From the NCBI GenBank assembly GCA_023461075.1, contig JAEWNY010000005.1:1-56104 (forward strand): DNA of 56,104 bases. The letters are read 5' to 3'. Both the position numbers and the translations under genes were made by a program. Shown one piece after another: positions 28,834 through 37,843 of the stretch (position 1 is the stretch's first letter; every line of letters begins with the position of its first letter). The notes below the pieces were generated by a model. It had not been told where the DNA came from, did no database searches, and was given only the letters and a program-made list of their open reading frames with translations. Source of the stretch: Pseudomonadota bacterium (GTDB lineage Bacteria; Pseudomonadota; Gammaproteobacteria; Xanthomonadales; Xanthomonadaceae).

Positions 28834-30450
28834 ATGAACCATCCATGGTGGCGCGGTGCCGTCATCTATCAGGTGTATCCACGCAGCTTTCAGGACAGCG
28901 ACGGCGATGGCGTCGGCGACCTGCCCGGCATCACCTCGCGGCTGGATTACCTGGCATCGCTCGGCATCGATGCGATCTGGGTCTCGCCGTTCTTCAAGTC
29001 GCCGATGGCCGACTTCGGCTACGACATCGCCGATTTCCGCGATGTCGATCCGCTCTTCGGCACGTTGGCCGATTTCGATGCCTTGCTGACCGGCGCGCAC
29101 CAACGCGGCTTGAAGGTGATGATCGACCAGGTGCTGAGCCACACCTCGATCGAGCACGAATGGTTCGAGGAGAGCCGACAGAGCGGGGACAACCCGAAGG
29201 CCGACTGGTACGTCTGGGCCGATGCCAAGCAGGATGGTTCGCCGCCCAACAACTGGCTGTCGATCTTCGGCGGCGTGGCCTGGACCTGGGATTCGCGGCG
29301 TCGGCAGTATTACCTGCACAATTTCCTGTCTTCGCAGCCGCAGCTCAACTTCCACAACGCCGATGTGCGCCAGGCGCAACTCGACAACCTGGAGTTCTGG
29401 CTCCAGCGCGGCGTCGATGGCTTCCGCCTCGACTCGATCAACTTCCCGTATCACGACGCCGAACTGCGCGACAACCCGGCAAAACCCATAGAGCTGCGCA
29501 TCGGCCGTGGCTTTTCGCCCGACAATCCCTACGCATTCCAGTACCACACCTACAACAACACCCGGCCCGAGAACGTGATGTTGATGGAGGACGTGCGCAG
29601 GCTGTTCGATCGCTATCCGGACAGCGTCACCTTGGGCGAGATTTCCTCCGACGATTCGCTGGCGACGATGGCCGAATACGTCAGCCCGACCCGCCTGCAC
29701 ATGGCCTACAGCTTCGAGCTGCTGACCGACGAATCCAGCGCCGCGCACATCCGCGCCACTGTAGAGGCGGCCGAATCCGGCATGCGCGAGGGCTGGCCGT
29801 GCTGGGCGGTGAGCAACCACGACGTGCAGCGCGCGGTAACGCGCTGGGCGGGTCCAGGCACCGACCGCGCGACGATTGCGCGCCAACTGGTGGCGCTGGT
29901 GTTATCGCTGCGCGGCTCGGTCTGCCTGTATCAAGGCGAGGAACTGGGCCTGCCGGAAGCCGAGGTGCCATTCGAGGCGCTGCAGGATCCCTATGGCAAG
30001 GCGTTCTGGCCCAGGTTCAAGGGGCGCGATGGTTGCCGCACGCCGCTGCCATGGGATGAATCGAACGATGCCGGCTTCGGCAGTGATGCGCCGTGGCTGC
30101 CGATCCCGGACGACCACCGCGCGCTGTCGGTCGCGGCGCAGGAAGCCGCTGCGACATCCACCCTGCACGCCGCGCGCGCGTTCCTGGCCTGGCGCAAGGC
30201 GCAACCTGCGCTGGTCAGTGGCGACATCGCATTCATCGATTCACCCGAGCCGGTGCTGGCATTCACCCGCACGCAGGACGATCAGGTCATCGCGCTGGCC
30301 TTCAACCTGTCCGATGCCGAAGTCCGGATGGGGTGGCCCGAGGGCCTGCCTGCGCGTGCCAGCGACGTCGAAGGGTTCGGGCTGGCCGGCGAACTGCGCG
30401 ATGGCAGTCTGGTGCTACCGCCGCGCGCGGTGTTCGTCGCCGGCGCGTGA
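28834..30450 (+). CDS. GH13 alpha-glucosidase (oligo-1,6/alpha-1,4-glucosidase type)
   Basis: Intracellular alpha-glucosidase (538 aa, no signal peptide) that would split imported maltose or short maltodextrins to glucose. The N-terminus RGAVIYQVYPRSFQDSDGDG carries the Asp-rich calcium loop of this subfamily. Catalytic residues are Asp200 (DGFRLDS), Glu269 (LGEISSDD) and Asp330 (VSNHDVQR). The ATG at 28834 has CAGGA 3-7 bases upstream; the longer open frame upstream has no similarity. It is divergent from the MFS transporter and its stop is 2 bases from the convergent halogenase-like gene. It closely resembles alpha-glucosidases known in Xanthomonas. Confidence 0.93.
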   Translation: MNHPWWRGAVIYQVYPRSFQDSDGDGVGDLPGITSRLDYLASLGIDAIWVSPFFKSPMADFGYDIADFRDVDPLFGTLADFDALLTGAHQRGLKVMIDQVLSHTSIEHEWFEESRQSGDNPKADWYVWADAKQDGSPPNNWLSIFGGVAWTWDSRRRQYYLHNFLSSQPQLNFHNADVRQAQLDNLEFWLQRGVDGFRLDSINFPYHDAELRDNPAKPIELRIGRGFSPDNPYAFQYHTYNNTRPENVMLMEDVRRLFDRYPDSVTLGEISSDDSLATMAEYVSPTRLHMAYSFELLTDESSAAHIRATVEAAESGMREGWPCWAVSNHDVQRAVTRWAGPGTDRATIARQLVALVLSLRGSVCLYQGEELGLPEAEVPFEALQDPYGKAFWPRFKGRDGCRTPLPWDESNDAGFGSDAPWLPIPDDHRALSVAAQEAAATSTLHAARAFLAWRKAQPALVSGDIAFIDSPEPVLAFTRTQDDQVIALAFNLSDAEVRMGWPEGLPARASDVEGFGLAGELRDGSLVLPPRAVFVAGA

Positions 30451-30452
30451 GG

Positions 30453-31976
30453 TCAGCGCGCGGTAGTGCCTTGCTTGCCGCCGAGCATGCGCTCGATGTA
30501 GGCGCGATGCCCCGGCATCGCCTGCACGCAGTTGTCCACCACCTCGCGCACGTTGTCGAGGAAAGCCCCGATGTGCTCTTCGTCCACCGCATCGACCAGA
30601 CCGTGGTAGCCGGCCGGATGCAGTCCCTGTCCGTCCAGCACCTGGATCCAGCTGGCCTCGGCGAACAGCTCGTTGTTCTCGCGGAACACGCGCCCGTTGC
30701 TGGCGAACAGGTCCAGCTTGCGTTGCAGCGTTTCGGGCACGTCCATCGTCCGGCAATGGTTCCAGAACGGCGTGTCGTCGCGGCGGGTGACGTGATAGTG
30801 GGCGATCAGGAAATCGCGGATCGAGAGGAATTCCTCGTCGACATGGCGGTTGAAGGTGTCGACGTCGGGCTGCTGGATGCCGGCGTGGGGGAAGAAGCCG
30901 GTCAGTCGCGCGATCGCGGTCTGGATCATGTGGATGCTGGTCGATTCCAGCGGCTCCATGAAGCCGCTGGACAGCCCGAGCGCGACGACATTCCGGTTCC
31001 ACACCTGCCGGCGTTTGCCGGTGACGAACCGCAGCACGCGCGGCTCGGCCAAGGGCTCGCCATCGAGATTGCCGAGCAGTTGCGCGGTCGCCTCGTCCTC
31101 GCTGATGAAGCGGCTGCAGAATACGTGGCCATTGCCGATCCGGTGTTGCAGCGGGATGCGCCATTGCCAGCCGGCGCCACGCGCGGTGGAGCGCGTGTAC
31201 GGGGTGATCTCGCCGGTGCCTTCGCATGGCACCGCGACCGCGCGGTCGCAGGGCAGCCAATGGGTCCAGTCCTCGTAACCGGTCTCGAGCGCCTGCTCGA
31301 TCAACAGCCCGCGGAAGCCGGAGCAATCGATGAACAGCTGGCCATCGACCACGTCGCCGCGATCGGTGCGGACGTGGCTGACGTGGCCGCTTTCCGGATC
31401 CAGCGCGACATCGATGATCTTGCCCTCGATGCGCTCAACGCCGCGCGCCTGGGCGAAACGGCGCAGGAACTTGGCATACAAGCTGGCATCGAAATGGTAG
31501 GCATAGGCGATCTGCGACAGCGGCGATCCCTGCCGGTCGGTCAAGGGATGCATGAAGCGGTTGCTGCGGCAGGCCCAGCTGCTGATCGAGTAGGCATCCA
31601 GCGAATGGGCTTGACCGCGTTGGCGCTGCTTGAGCCAGTAATGATGGAAGGGCACGACGCCGAGGTCCTTGCCGATGTCGCCGAACCCATGGATATAGGA
31701 CTCGCCGAGCGCGCCCCAGTTGTTGAACTCGATGCCGAGCTTGAACGAGCCCTGGGTTTCACGCAGGAAGCTGGCTTCGTCCAGTTCCAGTGCGTTGTTG
31801 AACAGCTTGATCATCGGGATCGTCGCTTCGCCGACCCCGACCGTGCCGATCTCTTCGGACTCCACCAGGCGGATGCGATAGTGCGGCGGCAGCACCTTGG
31901 ACAGCGCGGCTGCGGCCATCCAGCCGGCGGTGCCGCCGCCAACGATGGTGATATGCGTGAACGGGAGCAGGGACAT
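30453..31976 (-). CDS. Flavin-dependent tryptophan-halogenase-family protein
   Basis: 507 aa. The FAD-binding GGGTAGW is at residues 13-19. The halogenase signature W-x-W-x-I-P is at Trp270-Pro275, a catalytic-type lysine is at Lys79 (GSFKLGIEFNNWG) and a glutamate-serine pair at Glu344-Ser345 (EPLEST). These correspond to the residues essential in PrnA and RebH, so the active site looks intact. In this bacterial group such genes often sit beside TonB receptors for sugars, where their substrate is unknown; chlorination of free tryptophan has not been shown for them. The start codon overlaps that of the divergent pullulanase gene. The frame extends to 32396 but only through pullulanase sequence. 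No signal peptide, so cytoplasmic. Confidence 0.88.
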   Translation of the reverse strand: MSLLPFTHITIVGGGTAGWMAAAALSKVLPPHYRIRLVESEEIGTVGVGEATIPMIKLFNNALELDEASFLRETQGSFKLGIEFNNWGALGESYIHGFGDIGKDLGVVPFHHYWLKQRQRGQAHSLDAYSISSWACRSNRFMHPLTDRQGSPLSQIAYAYHFDASLYAKFLRRFAQARGVERIEGKIIDVALDPESGHVSHVRTDRGDVVDGQLFIDCSGFRGLLIEQALETGYEDWTHWLPCDRAVAVPCEGTGEITPYTRSTARGAGWQWRIPLQHRIGNGHVFCSRFISEDEATAQLLGNLDGEPLAEPRVLRFVTGKRRQVWNRNVVALGLSSGFMEPLESTSIHMIQTAIARLTGFFPHAGIQQPDVDTFNRHVDEEFLSIRDFLIAHYHVTRRDDTPFWNHCRTMDVPETLQRKLDLFASNGRVFRENNELFAEASWIQVLDGQGLHPAGYHGLVDAVDEEHIGAFLDNVREVVDNCVQAMPGHRAYIERMLGGKQGTTAR

Positions 31977-34773
31977 GGGTGAGAACACGAGGATGGGTTT
32001 GAGGCGCGAGTATGCCGCCTGCGTCGGCCGCTTGCAGATGGCGATGCTGGGCATGCTGTTGGCGGTGCCGGGCGCCGCCTCCGCCGCGGTTGCCGGATCA
32101 TCGACAGCCTGCCAAGGCCCGGATACCACGGTCATCACGCCCGATGCCGCGAGCGTCCAGGGCGCGCGCGCGTACTGGCTGGACGCGTTCCGCCTGCGCT
32201 GGCCGGGCAAGCCAGCCGAGGGCGAATACCGCCTGCTCGCGTCCGCGTCCGGACAGTTGCGTGCAGCGCGTGGAAACAGACCCGTTGCCGGCGACCTGCG
32301 GGTGCTGAAGCTGGAGCGCGCCGATCCGCCGGCCGCGCTCGCGGCCAAGTTCGCGTTCATCGGTGATGGCATCGACCTGCGCCCTGCCCAAGTCATCGAC
32401 GTCGCCGAACTCCTGCGCGGGCAGTTGGTGATCGCGCAACTGGATGCCGCGGGCAGGGTGCTGGATGCGACTTACCTGCAACACCCGGGCGCTCTGGATG
32501 CGCTGTATGCCGATGTCGCCGCGGCCGACGACGCGCCTGCGCTCGGCGCATGGCAGGCCGATGGCGTCGCGCAATGGCGCGTCTGGGCGCCGACCGCGCG
32601 CAGCGCCACGCTCTGCGCGTACGACGGCAAAGGCCGCGCGCATGCGCTGCCGATGCAGCGCGAAGCCGGCACCGGCGCCTGGACGGCCAGCCTGCCGGGC
32701 GTCCAGAGCGGCCGCGTCTACGGCTACGAAGTCGAGGTCTTCGTGCCCGGGACCGGCCAGGTGCGCAATCGCGGCAGCGATCCCTGGGCGACTGCGGTCA
32801 CGGCGAACGGCGAACGCGCGGTGCTGCTGGATCTCGATGACGCCGCCACGAAACCCGCAGGCTGGGACGATGCCGCATCGACACGTCCCGCCGCGCCCGC
32901 GCGCCAGACCGACATGGTCATCTACGAATTGCACGCGCGTGACTTCTCGGTCGGCGATGCCAGCGTCGCGCCGGCGCATCGCGGCAAGTACCTCGCCTTC
33001 ACCGATGCGCAAGGCGCGGGCATGCGCCATCTCGCCGGCCTGCGCGCGGCGGGGCTGAGCGACATCCACCTGCTGCCGGTATTCGACATCGCCACCATCC
33101 CCGAACGTGGCTGCATCGCCCCGGTGATCCCGCAGGCCGCGCCCGACAGCCAGGCGCAGCAGGGCGCGGTGATGGCGGTGGCCGGCAAGGATTGCTTCAA
33201 CTGGGGCTACGATCCGCTGCATTACGGACTGCCCGAAGGCAGCTACGCCAGCGATGTGGATGACCCGGCGGCGCGCGTGCGCGAACTGCGCGCGATGGTG
33301 CAGGCTCTGCATCGCGCCGGCCTGCGCGTCGGCATGGACGTGGTCTACAACCACATGACCCGCAGCGGGCAGGATCCGCAGGCGCTACTGGATCGGCTGG
33401 TGCCCGGCTACTACCAGCGCCTGGATGCGAGCGGGAAGGTCGAGACTTCGACCTGCTGCGCCAACACCGCCACCGAGCACCGCATGATGGGCCGGCTGAT
33501 GCGCGACACGCTGGTTCGTTGGGCGCGCGACTACCGCATCGATTCCTTCCGCTTCGACCTGATGGGCCACCAGCCCCTGGCCGAGATGCAGCGTGCGCAA
33601 CGCGAGGTGGAGGCCGTCGCAGGGCGCGCGATCCCATTCATCGGCGAAGGCTGGAATTTCGGCGAGATCGCCGACGGCAAGCGCTTCGTGCAGGCCGCGC
33701 AGCCGCAACTGGCCGGCACCGGCATCGCCAGTTTCAGCGATCGCACGCGCGATGCTGCGCGCGGTGGCGGTTGTTGCGACAGCGGCGAGGCCTTGCTGGC
33801 GAAACAGGGCTGGCTGACCGGCATGGTCGACGCGCCGAACGGACGCGGTGCGCCCGCCACGCGGGCTGAACAACGCAGGACGGCCGACATGATCCGGGTG
33901 GGACTGGCCGGGACTCTGCGCGATTACCGCATGCAGACCGCCGATGGAGGCGAGCAGGCGCTCTCCGCGATCGACTATGCCGGTGGCCCGGCCGGCTACG
34001 TGGCGCGCGCCAGCGAGGTGGTGAACTACGTCGAGAACCATGACAACCCGACCCTGTTCGATGTCGGGGTGATGAAGCTGCCGCTGGAGACTTCTGCATC
34101 GGAGCGCGCGCGCATGCAGTTGCTCGGCGCGGCGCTGGTGGCGTTCTCGCAGGGCGTGGCCTACTACCACGCCGGCATCGATGTGCTGCGTTCCAAATCG
34201 CTGGACCGCAACAGCTACGACTCCGGCGATTGGTTCAATCGCCTCGACTGGACCTATCGCGACAACGGCTTCGCCGCCGGCCTGCCGCCCAAGCCGGACA
34301 ACGGCAAGGACTGGCCGTTGCTCGCGCCACTGCTGCGCGCGCCAGGCATCCAGCCATCGCCGGACGACATCGCTTTCATGCGTGACGCCTTCCGCGATGT
34401 GCTGCGGATCCGCGCCAGCACGCCACTGTTCCGCATGGATGATGCAGCAGAGATCCGCAAGCGCCTGCGTTTCGAGAACGCCGGGCCGGCGCAGGATCCG
34501 GCGGTCATCATCGGCCACCTCGATGGCACGGGGATGTCCGATGCAGGTTTTGCCGAAGTGATTTATCTGTTCAACACCTCGCCGCGGCCGAAGCAGCTGG
34601 CATTGCCGGCCCAGCGCGGCAAGCGCTGGCGATTGCATCCGGTGCAGGCATCGCGTGACGCCGCCGATGCACGGGTGCGCGATGGCGCGCGCTATGCATC
34701 GCACGAGGGCATGTTCAACATCCCCGGCCGCAGCGCCGTGGTCTTCGTCATTCCGCAGGAGGCATCGCGATGA
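31975..34773 (+). CDS. Secreted type I pullulanase (GH13, alpha-1,6-glucosidase)
   Basis: Debranching enzyme (932 aa) that cuts alpha-1,6 bonds in pullulan and branched dextrins. An N-terminal signal region is followed by pullulanase N-terminal modules, a CBM48-type domain (WRVWAPTARSATL), the type I pullulanase signature FNWGYDP (residues 408-414), and catalytic Asp528 (SFRFDLMG), Glu558 (IGEGWNFGE) and Asp690 (VENHDNPTLF). A C-terminal DUF3372-like domain completes it. The ATG at 31975 has GGAG at 7 bases and was preferred; 31993 and 32038 are later options that keep the hydrophobic core. Its first codon overlaps the divergent halogenase start. It heads an operon with GH97 (ATGA overlap) and an esterase. 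Confidence 0.92.
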   Translation: MGENTRMGLRREYAACVGRLQMAMLGMLLAVPGAASAAVAGSSTACQGPDTTVITPDAASVQGARAYWLDAFRLRWPGKPAEGEYRLLASASGQLRAARGNRPVAGDLRVLKLERADPPAALAAKFAFIGDGIDLRPAQVIDVAELLRGQLVIAQLDAAGRVLDATYLQHPGALDALYADVAAADDAPALGAWQADGVAQWRVWAPTARSATLCAYDGKGRAHALPMQREAGTGAWTASLPGVQSGRVYGYEVEVFVPGTGQVRNRGSDPWATAVTANGERAVLLDLDDAATKPAGWDDAASTRPAAPARQTDMVIYELHARDFSVGDASVAPAHRGKYLAFTDAQGAGMRHLAGLRAAGLSDIHLLPVFDIATIPERGCIAPVIPQAAPDSQAQQGAVMAVAGKDCFNWGYDPLHYGLPEGSYASDVDDPAARVRELRAMVQALHRAGLRVGMDVVYNHMTRSGQDPQALLDRLVPGYYQRLDASGKVETSTCCANTATEHRMMGRLMRDTLVRWARDYRIDSFRFDLMGHQPLAEMQRAQREVEAVAGRAIPFIGEGWNFGEIADGKRFVQAAQPQLAGTGIASFSDRTRDAARGGGCCDSGEALLAKQGWLTGMVDAPNGRGAPATRAEQRRTADMIRVGLAGTLRDYRMQTADGGEQALSAIDYAGGPAGYVARASEVVNYVENHDNPTLFDVGVMKLPLETSASERARMQLLGAALVAFSQGVAYYHAGIDVLRSKSLDRNSYDSGDWFNRLDWTYRDNGFAAGLPPKPDNGKDWPLLAPLLRAPGIQPSPDDIAFMRDAFRDVLRIRASTPLFRMDDAAEIRKRLRFENAGPAQDPAVIIGHLDGTGMSDAGFAEVIYLFNTSPRPKQLALPAQRGKRWRLHPVQASRDAADARVRDGARYASHEGMFNIPGRSAVVFVIPQEASR

Positions 34774-36833
34774 ACCTTTACCGATTCAAATCGATGCAGG
34801 GTTCGGCCGCCGTCGCGCTGCTGCTGGCCGTCGGCTGGAGCCTGCCCGCGCGCGCCGCTACCGTCGCCGAAGTGACCTCGCCCGACGGTCGCATGCGCGT
34901 GCAGCTCGACATCAATCCGGAAGGCCGGCTGGCCTATCGCGTCGACCGCGACGGCAAGCCGGTGCTCGAGGATTCGCGGCTGGGCCTGCAGTTCCGCAAT
35001 GCCGAGGCGCTGCTGCGCAACCTCAAGGCCGGTGCGCAGGCCACCCGGGAGGTCGACGAAACCTGGGAACTCCCCTGGGGCGAACGTCGCGTGGTGCGCA
35101 ACCGTTACCGCGAACTGCGCGCGACATTCAACGAAACCGTGCGCGACCAGCGCCGCTTCGATGTGGTGTTCCGCGTCTACGACGACGGCTTCGGCTTCCG
35201 TTACGAGATGCCGAAACAGCCGAAGGTAAATCGCGTCGAGATCGAGGACGACCTCAGCGAATTCGCGGTCGCCCGTCCGGCGACGGCGTGGTGGATCCCG
35301 GCCGGCGAATGGAACCGCTACGAATACCTGTACCAGCGCACGCCGCTGGCGCAAGTCTCGCAGGCGCACACCCCGATCACCGTGCGCACCGACGACGGCC
35401 TGCACCTGTCCTTCCACGAGTCGGCGTTGGTCGATTACGCCGGCATGTGGCTGCGTCGCGTCGATGGCCAACGCCTGCGCGCGCATCTGGCGCCCGGGGG
35501 CAAGGATGGCGCGAGCGTGGTGCGGCAGACGCCGTTCGCCTCGCCCTGGCGCACCGTGCAGATCAGCGATCGTGCCGGCGGTCTGGTCGAGTCCAGCCTT
35601 ATCCTCAACCTCAACGAGCCGAACAAACTCGGCGATGTTTCGTGGTTCAAGCCGGCGAAGTACGTCGGCATCTGGTGGTCGCTGCACCTGGAAACAGAGA
35701 CTTGGGCGACCGGCGCGAAACACGGCGCGACCACCGCCAACACCCGGCGCTACATCGACTTCGCCGCCGACAACGGTTTCCGGGGCGTGCTGGTCGAAGG
35801 CTGGAACCCGGGCTGGGACGGCATGTGGTTCGGCAACGGCTGGGATTTCGACTTCACCCGCGCCACCAACGATTTCGACATCGATGCGCTGGCGAGGTAC
35901 GGCGCGGCGAAAGGCGTGCACATCGTCGGCCACCACGAGACCGGCTGCGCGGTCAGCCATTACGAATCGCAGCTGGATGCATCGATGGCGTTCGCGAAGA
36001 GACATGGCGTTGATGTCATCAAGACCGGCTACGTCTGCGATGCCGGGCAGATCGAACGCCAGGACGCGAAGGGCGGGGCGGTGACGCGCGAATGGCACGA
36101 CGGCCAGTGGATGAGCAATCACCACCTGCGCGTGGTCGAAGCCGCGGCGCGGCACAGGGTGGCGATCAACCCGCACGAGCCGATCAAGGACACCGGCCTG
36201 CGTCGCACCTACCCGAACTGGGTCTCGCGCGAAGGGGCACGCGGCATGGAATACAACGCCTGGGGCCAGCCGCCCAATCCGCCGGACCACGAGATCAACC
36301 TCGTCTTCACCCGCATGTTGTCCGGGCCGATGGACTACACGCCCGGCATCGTCAGCCTGACCGGCCGCGGCGGACAGGAAATCCAGAGCACGCTGGCGCG
36401 GCAACTCGCGCTTTACGTGACGCTCTACAGCCCGATCCAGATGGTCGCCGACCTGCCCGAGCACTACGCTGAGCAACCCGAGGCCTTGCGCTTCATCCGC
36501 GACGTGCCGGTGGATTGGGACGACACGCGCGTGTTGAACGGCGAAGTCGGCGAGTACGTGACCATCGCGCGCAAGGCACGCGGCGTGGGCACCTGGGCGG
36601 TCGGCGCGATGACCGATACCACCGCCCGACGACTGCCGATCCAGCTTGATTTCCTGGATGCTGGCACGCGCTATCGCGCCGAGATCTATCGCGATGGCGA
36701 AGGCGCGGACTGGAAGGGCGATGCGCGCTTCCGCTTCGTGCGCGAGGAACGCATGGTGCGCAAGGGCGATGAGATAAGGCTGGCATTGGCACCCGGCGGC
36801 GGCGCGGCGATCCTGCTGGTGCCGATGCAGTGA
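34770..36833 (+). CDS. GH97 alpha-glucosidase (SusB-like)
   Basis: Glycoside hydrolase family 97 (687 aa), releasing glucose from maltooligosaccharides, probably in the periplasm. A signal peptide of about 29 residues (ends LPARA) precedes an N-terminal beta-sandwich (about 30-290), a TIM barrel (about 300-570) and a C-terminal sheet domain. Glu470 (NPHEP), Glu488 and Glu494 (REGARGMEY) are spaced by 18 and 24 residues, the same spacing as Glu508, Glu526 and Glu532 of Bacteroides SusB, and Glu390 sits in HHETG. This argues for the inverting alpha-glucosidase branch rather than the retaining alpha-galactosidase branch. The start overlaps the pullulanase stop and has AGGAGG 7 bases upstream. 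Confidence 0.93.
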   Translation: MNLYRFKSMQGSAAVALLLAVGWSLPARAATVAEVTSPDGRMRVQLDINPEGRLAYRVDRDGKPVLEDSRLGLQFRNAEALLRNLKAGAQATREVDETWELPWGERRVVRNRYRELRATFNETVRDQRRFDVVFRVYDDGFGFRYEMPKQPKVNRVEIEDDLSEFAVARPATAWWIPAGEWNRYEYLYQRTPLAQVSQAHTPITVRTDDGLHLSFHESALVDYAGMWLRRVDGQRLRAHLAPGGKDGASVVRQTPFASPWRTVQISDRAGGLVESSLILNLNEPNKLGDVSWFKPAKYVGIWWSLHLETETWATGAKHGATTANTRRYIDFAADNGFRGVLVEGWNPGWDGMWFGNGWDFDFTRATNDFDIDALARYGAAKGVHIVGHHETGCAVSHYESQLDASMAFAKRHGVDVIKTGYVCDAGQIERQDAKGGAVTREWHDGQWMSNHHLRVVEAAARHRVAINPHEPIKDTGLRRTYPNWVSREGARGMEYNAWGQPPNPPDHEINLVFTRMLSGPMDYTPGIVSLTGRGGQEIQSTLARQLALYVTLYSPIQMVADLPEHYAEQPEALRFIRDVPVDWDDTRVLNGEVGEYVTIARKARGVGTWAVGAMTDTTARRLPIQLDFLDAGTRYRAEIYRDGEGADWKGDARFRFVREERMVRKGDEIRLALAPGGGAAILLVPMQ

Positions 36834-37843
36834 ATGTGACGCCGCATCGCCACTTTGCAGCATCGCGGGTCATGCTGGCAATGATGTTGATGTGCCTGCC
36901 GTCGATGGCCGGGGCACGCCAGCGCCTGCAGACAATCCGCATCGCCGCGCCCGCCATCTCGCCCGAACCGATCCGCGTGCGCGTGCTGACGCCGCCGGGG
37001 TATCGGCGCGCGGGCGGCGCCGGCTATCCGGTGCTCTACCTCAACGACGGGCAGGACCTGGAAGCGGTGGGTCTGCGTTCGACGCTGGCGCGCATGCAGC
37101 GCGACGGCGAGATCGCGCCGCTGATCGTGGTGGCCATCGACATGCCGAAAGACCGCATGGCCGGCTATGGTCTGTCCGATCGCGGCAAGCGCGCGTCGGT
37201 CGTCGCGCAGACCAAATACGGCCCGGTCGGCGCGAACGCGCATGCCTATTCCGAATGGTTGGCGGAGAAGCTGGTGCCGCACATCGATGCCGGCTGGAAC
37301 ACCCGTCGCGAAACGGAATCGCGCACATTGCTGGGTTGGTCTCTGGGCGCACTCAATGCGTTCTCGGTCGGCTGGCAGTATCCGGAAGTGTTCGGCAAGG
37401 TCGGCGCGTTCTCGCCCTCGTTCTGGTTGTCGAGCCGCCATGATGATGCGAGCGCTGTGCATGATTCGCGCATCGCCCATGCGCTGTTGGATGCCGCCGC
37501 GCGCCCTGCGCGCCCGCGATTCTTCTTCGCGGTCGGTTATGCGGAAGAAACCGATGACCGCGACGGCGACGGCATCATCGACGTGCTCGACGACACTCTC
37601 GACCTGATGCAGGGCTGGCGCGACGCGCAAGGCCGCGAACGCAAGGGCCTGCGTCAGTTCGGCTACGCGATCGACATCGACGTCGATATCGGTGAGGGTG
37701 CAGGACCCGGTCGTGCCGATGCGGTGCTCTATCGCCTGCCGGCCGGCGAGCACAACCAGCGCAGCTGGTCGCGCATCCTGCCGGCGTTCCTGCGTTGGAT
37801 GGATGCCACTAGCGCAACGTCAGCGGACCGATCGCATCCATGA
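36830..37843 (+). CDS. Secreted esterase-D-like alpha/beta hydrolase with a calcium-loop insert
   Basis: Alpha/beta hydrolase of the putative esterase family (337 aa). The nucleophile is Ser171 in LLGWSLGALNAF, and the likely catalytic histidine is His308 in GEHNQRSW near the C-terminus. A signal peptide is likely (hydrophobic MLAMMLMCLPSMAGA). The start is a GTG at 36830 overlapping the GH97 stop (GTGA); an ATG at 36872 is possible. Residues 243-254 read D-x-D-x-D-G-x-x-D-x-x-D, a textbook calcium-binding loop, between the core strands. Third gene of the pullulanase operon. It may deacylate branched or substituted glucans, but the substrate is unknown. The last 35 bases overlap the convergent amylase gene. 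Confidence 0.8.
   Translation: MNVTPHRHFAASRVMLAMMLMCLPSMAGARQRLQTIRIAAPAISPEPIRVRVLTPPGYRRAGGAGYPVLYLNDGQDLEAVGLRSTLARMQRDGEIAPLIVVAIDMPKDRMAGYGLSDRGKRASVVAQTKYGPVGANAHAYSEWLAEKLVPHIDAGWNTRRETESRTLLGWSLGALNAFSVGWQYPEVFGKVGAFSPSFWLSSRHDDASAVHDSRIAHALLDAAARPARPRFFFAVGYAEETDDRDGDGIIDVLDDTLDLMQGWRDAQGRERKGLRQFGYAIDIDVDIGEGAGPGRADAVLYRLPAGEHNQRSWSRILPAFLRWMDATSATSADRSHP

Noticed and set aside
31977..32396. Extended N-terminus for the halogenase-like protein
   Set aside because: The extra residues are antisense to pullulanase coding sequence and precede the normal N-terminal FAD-binding strand.
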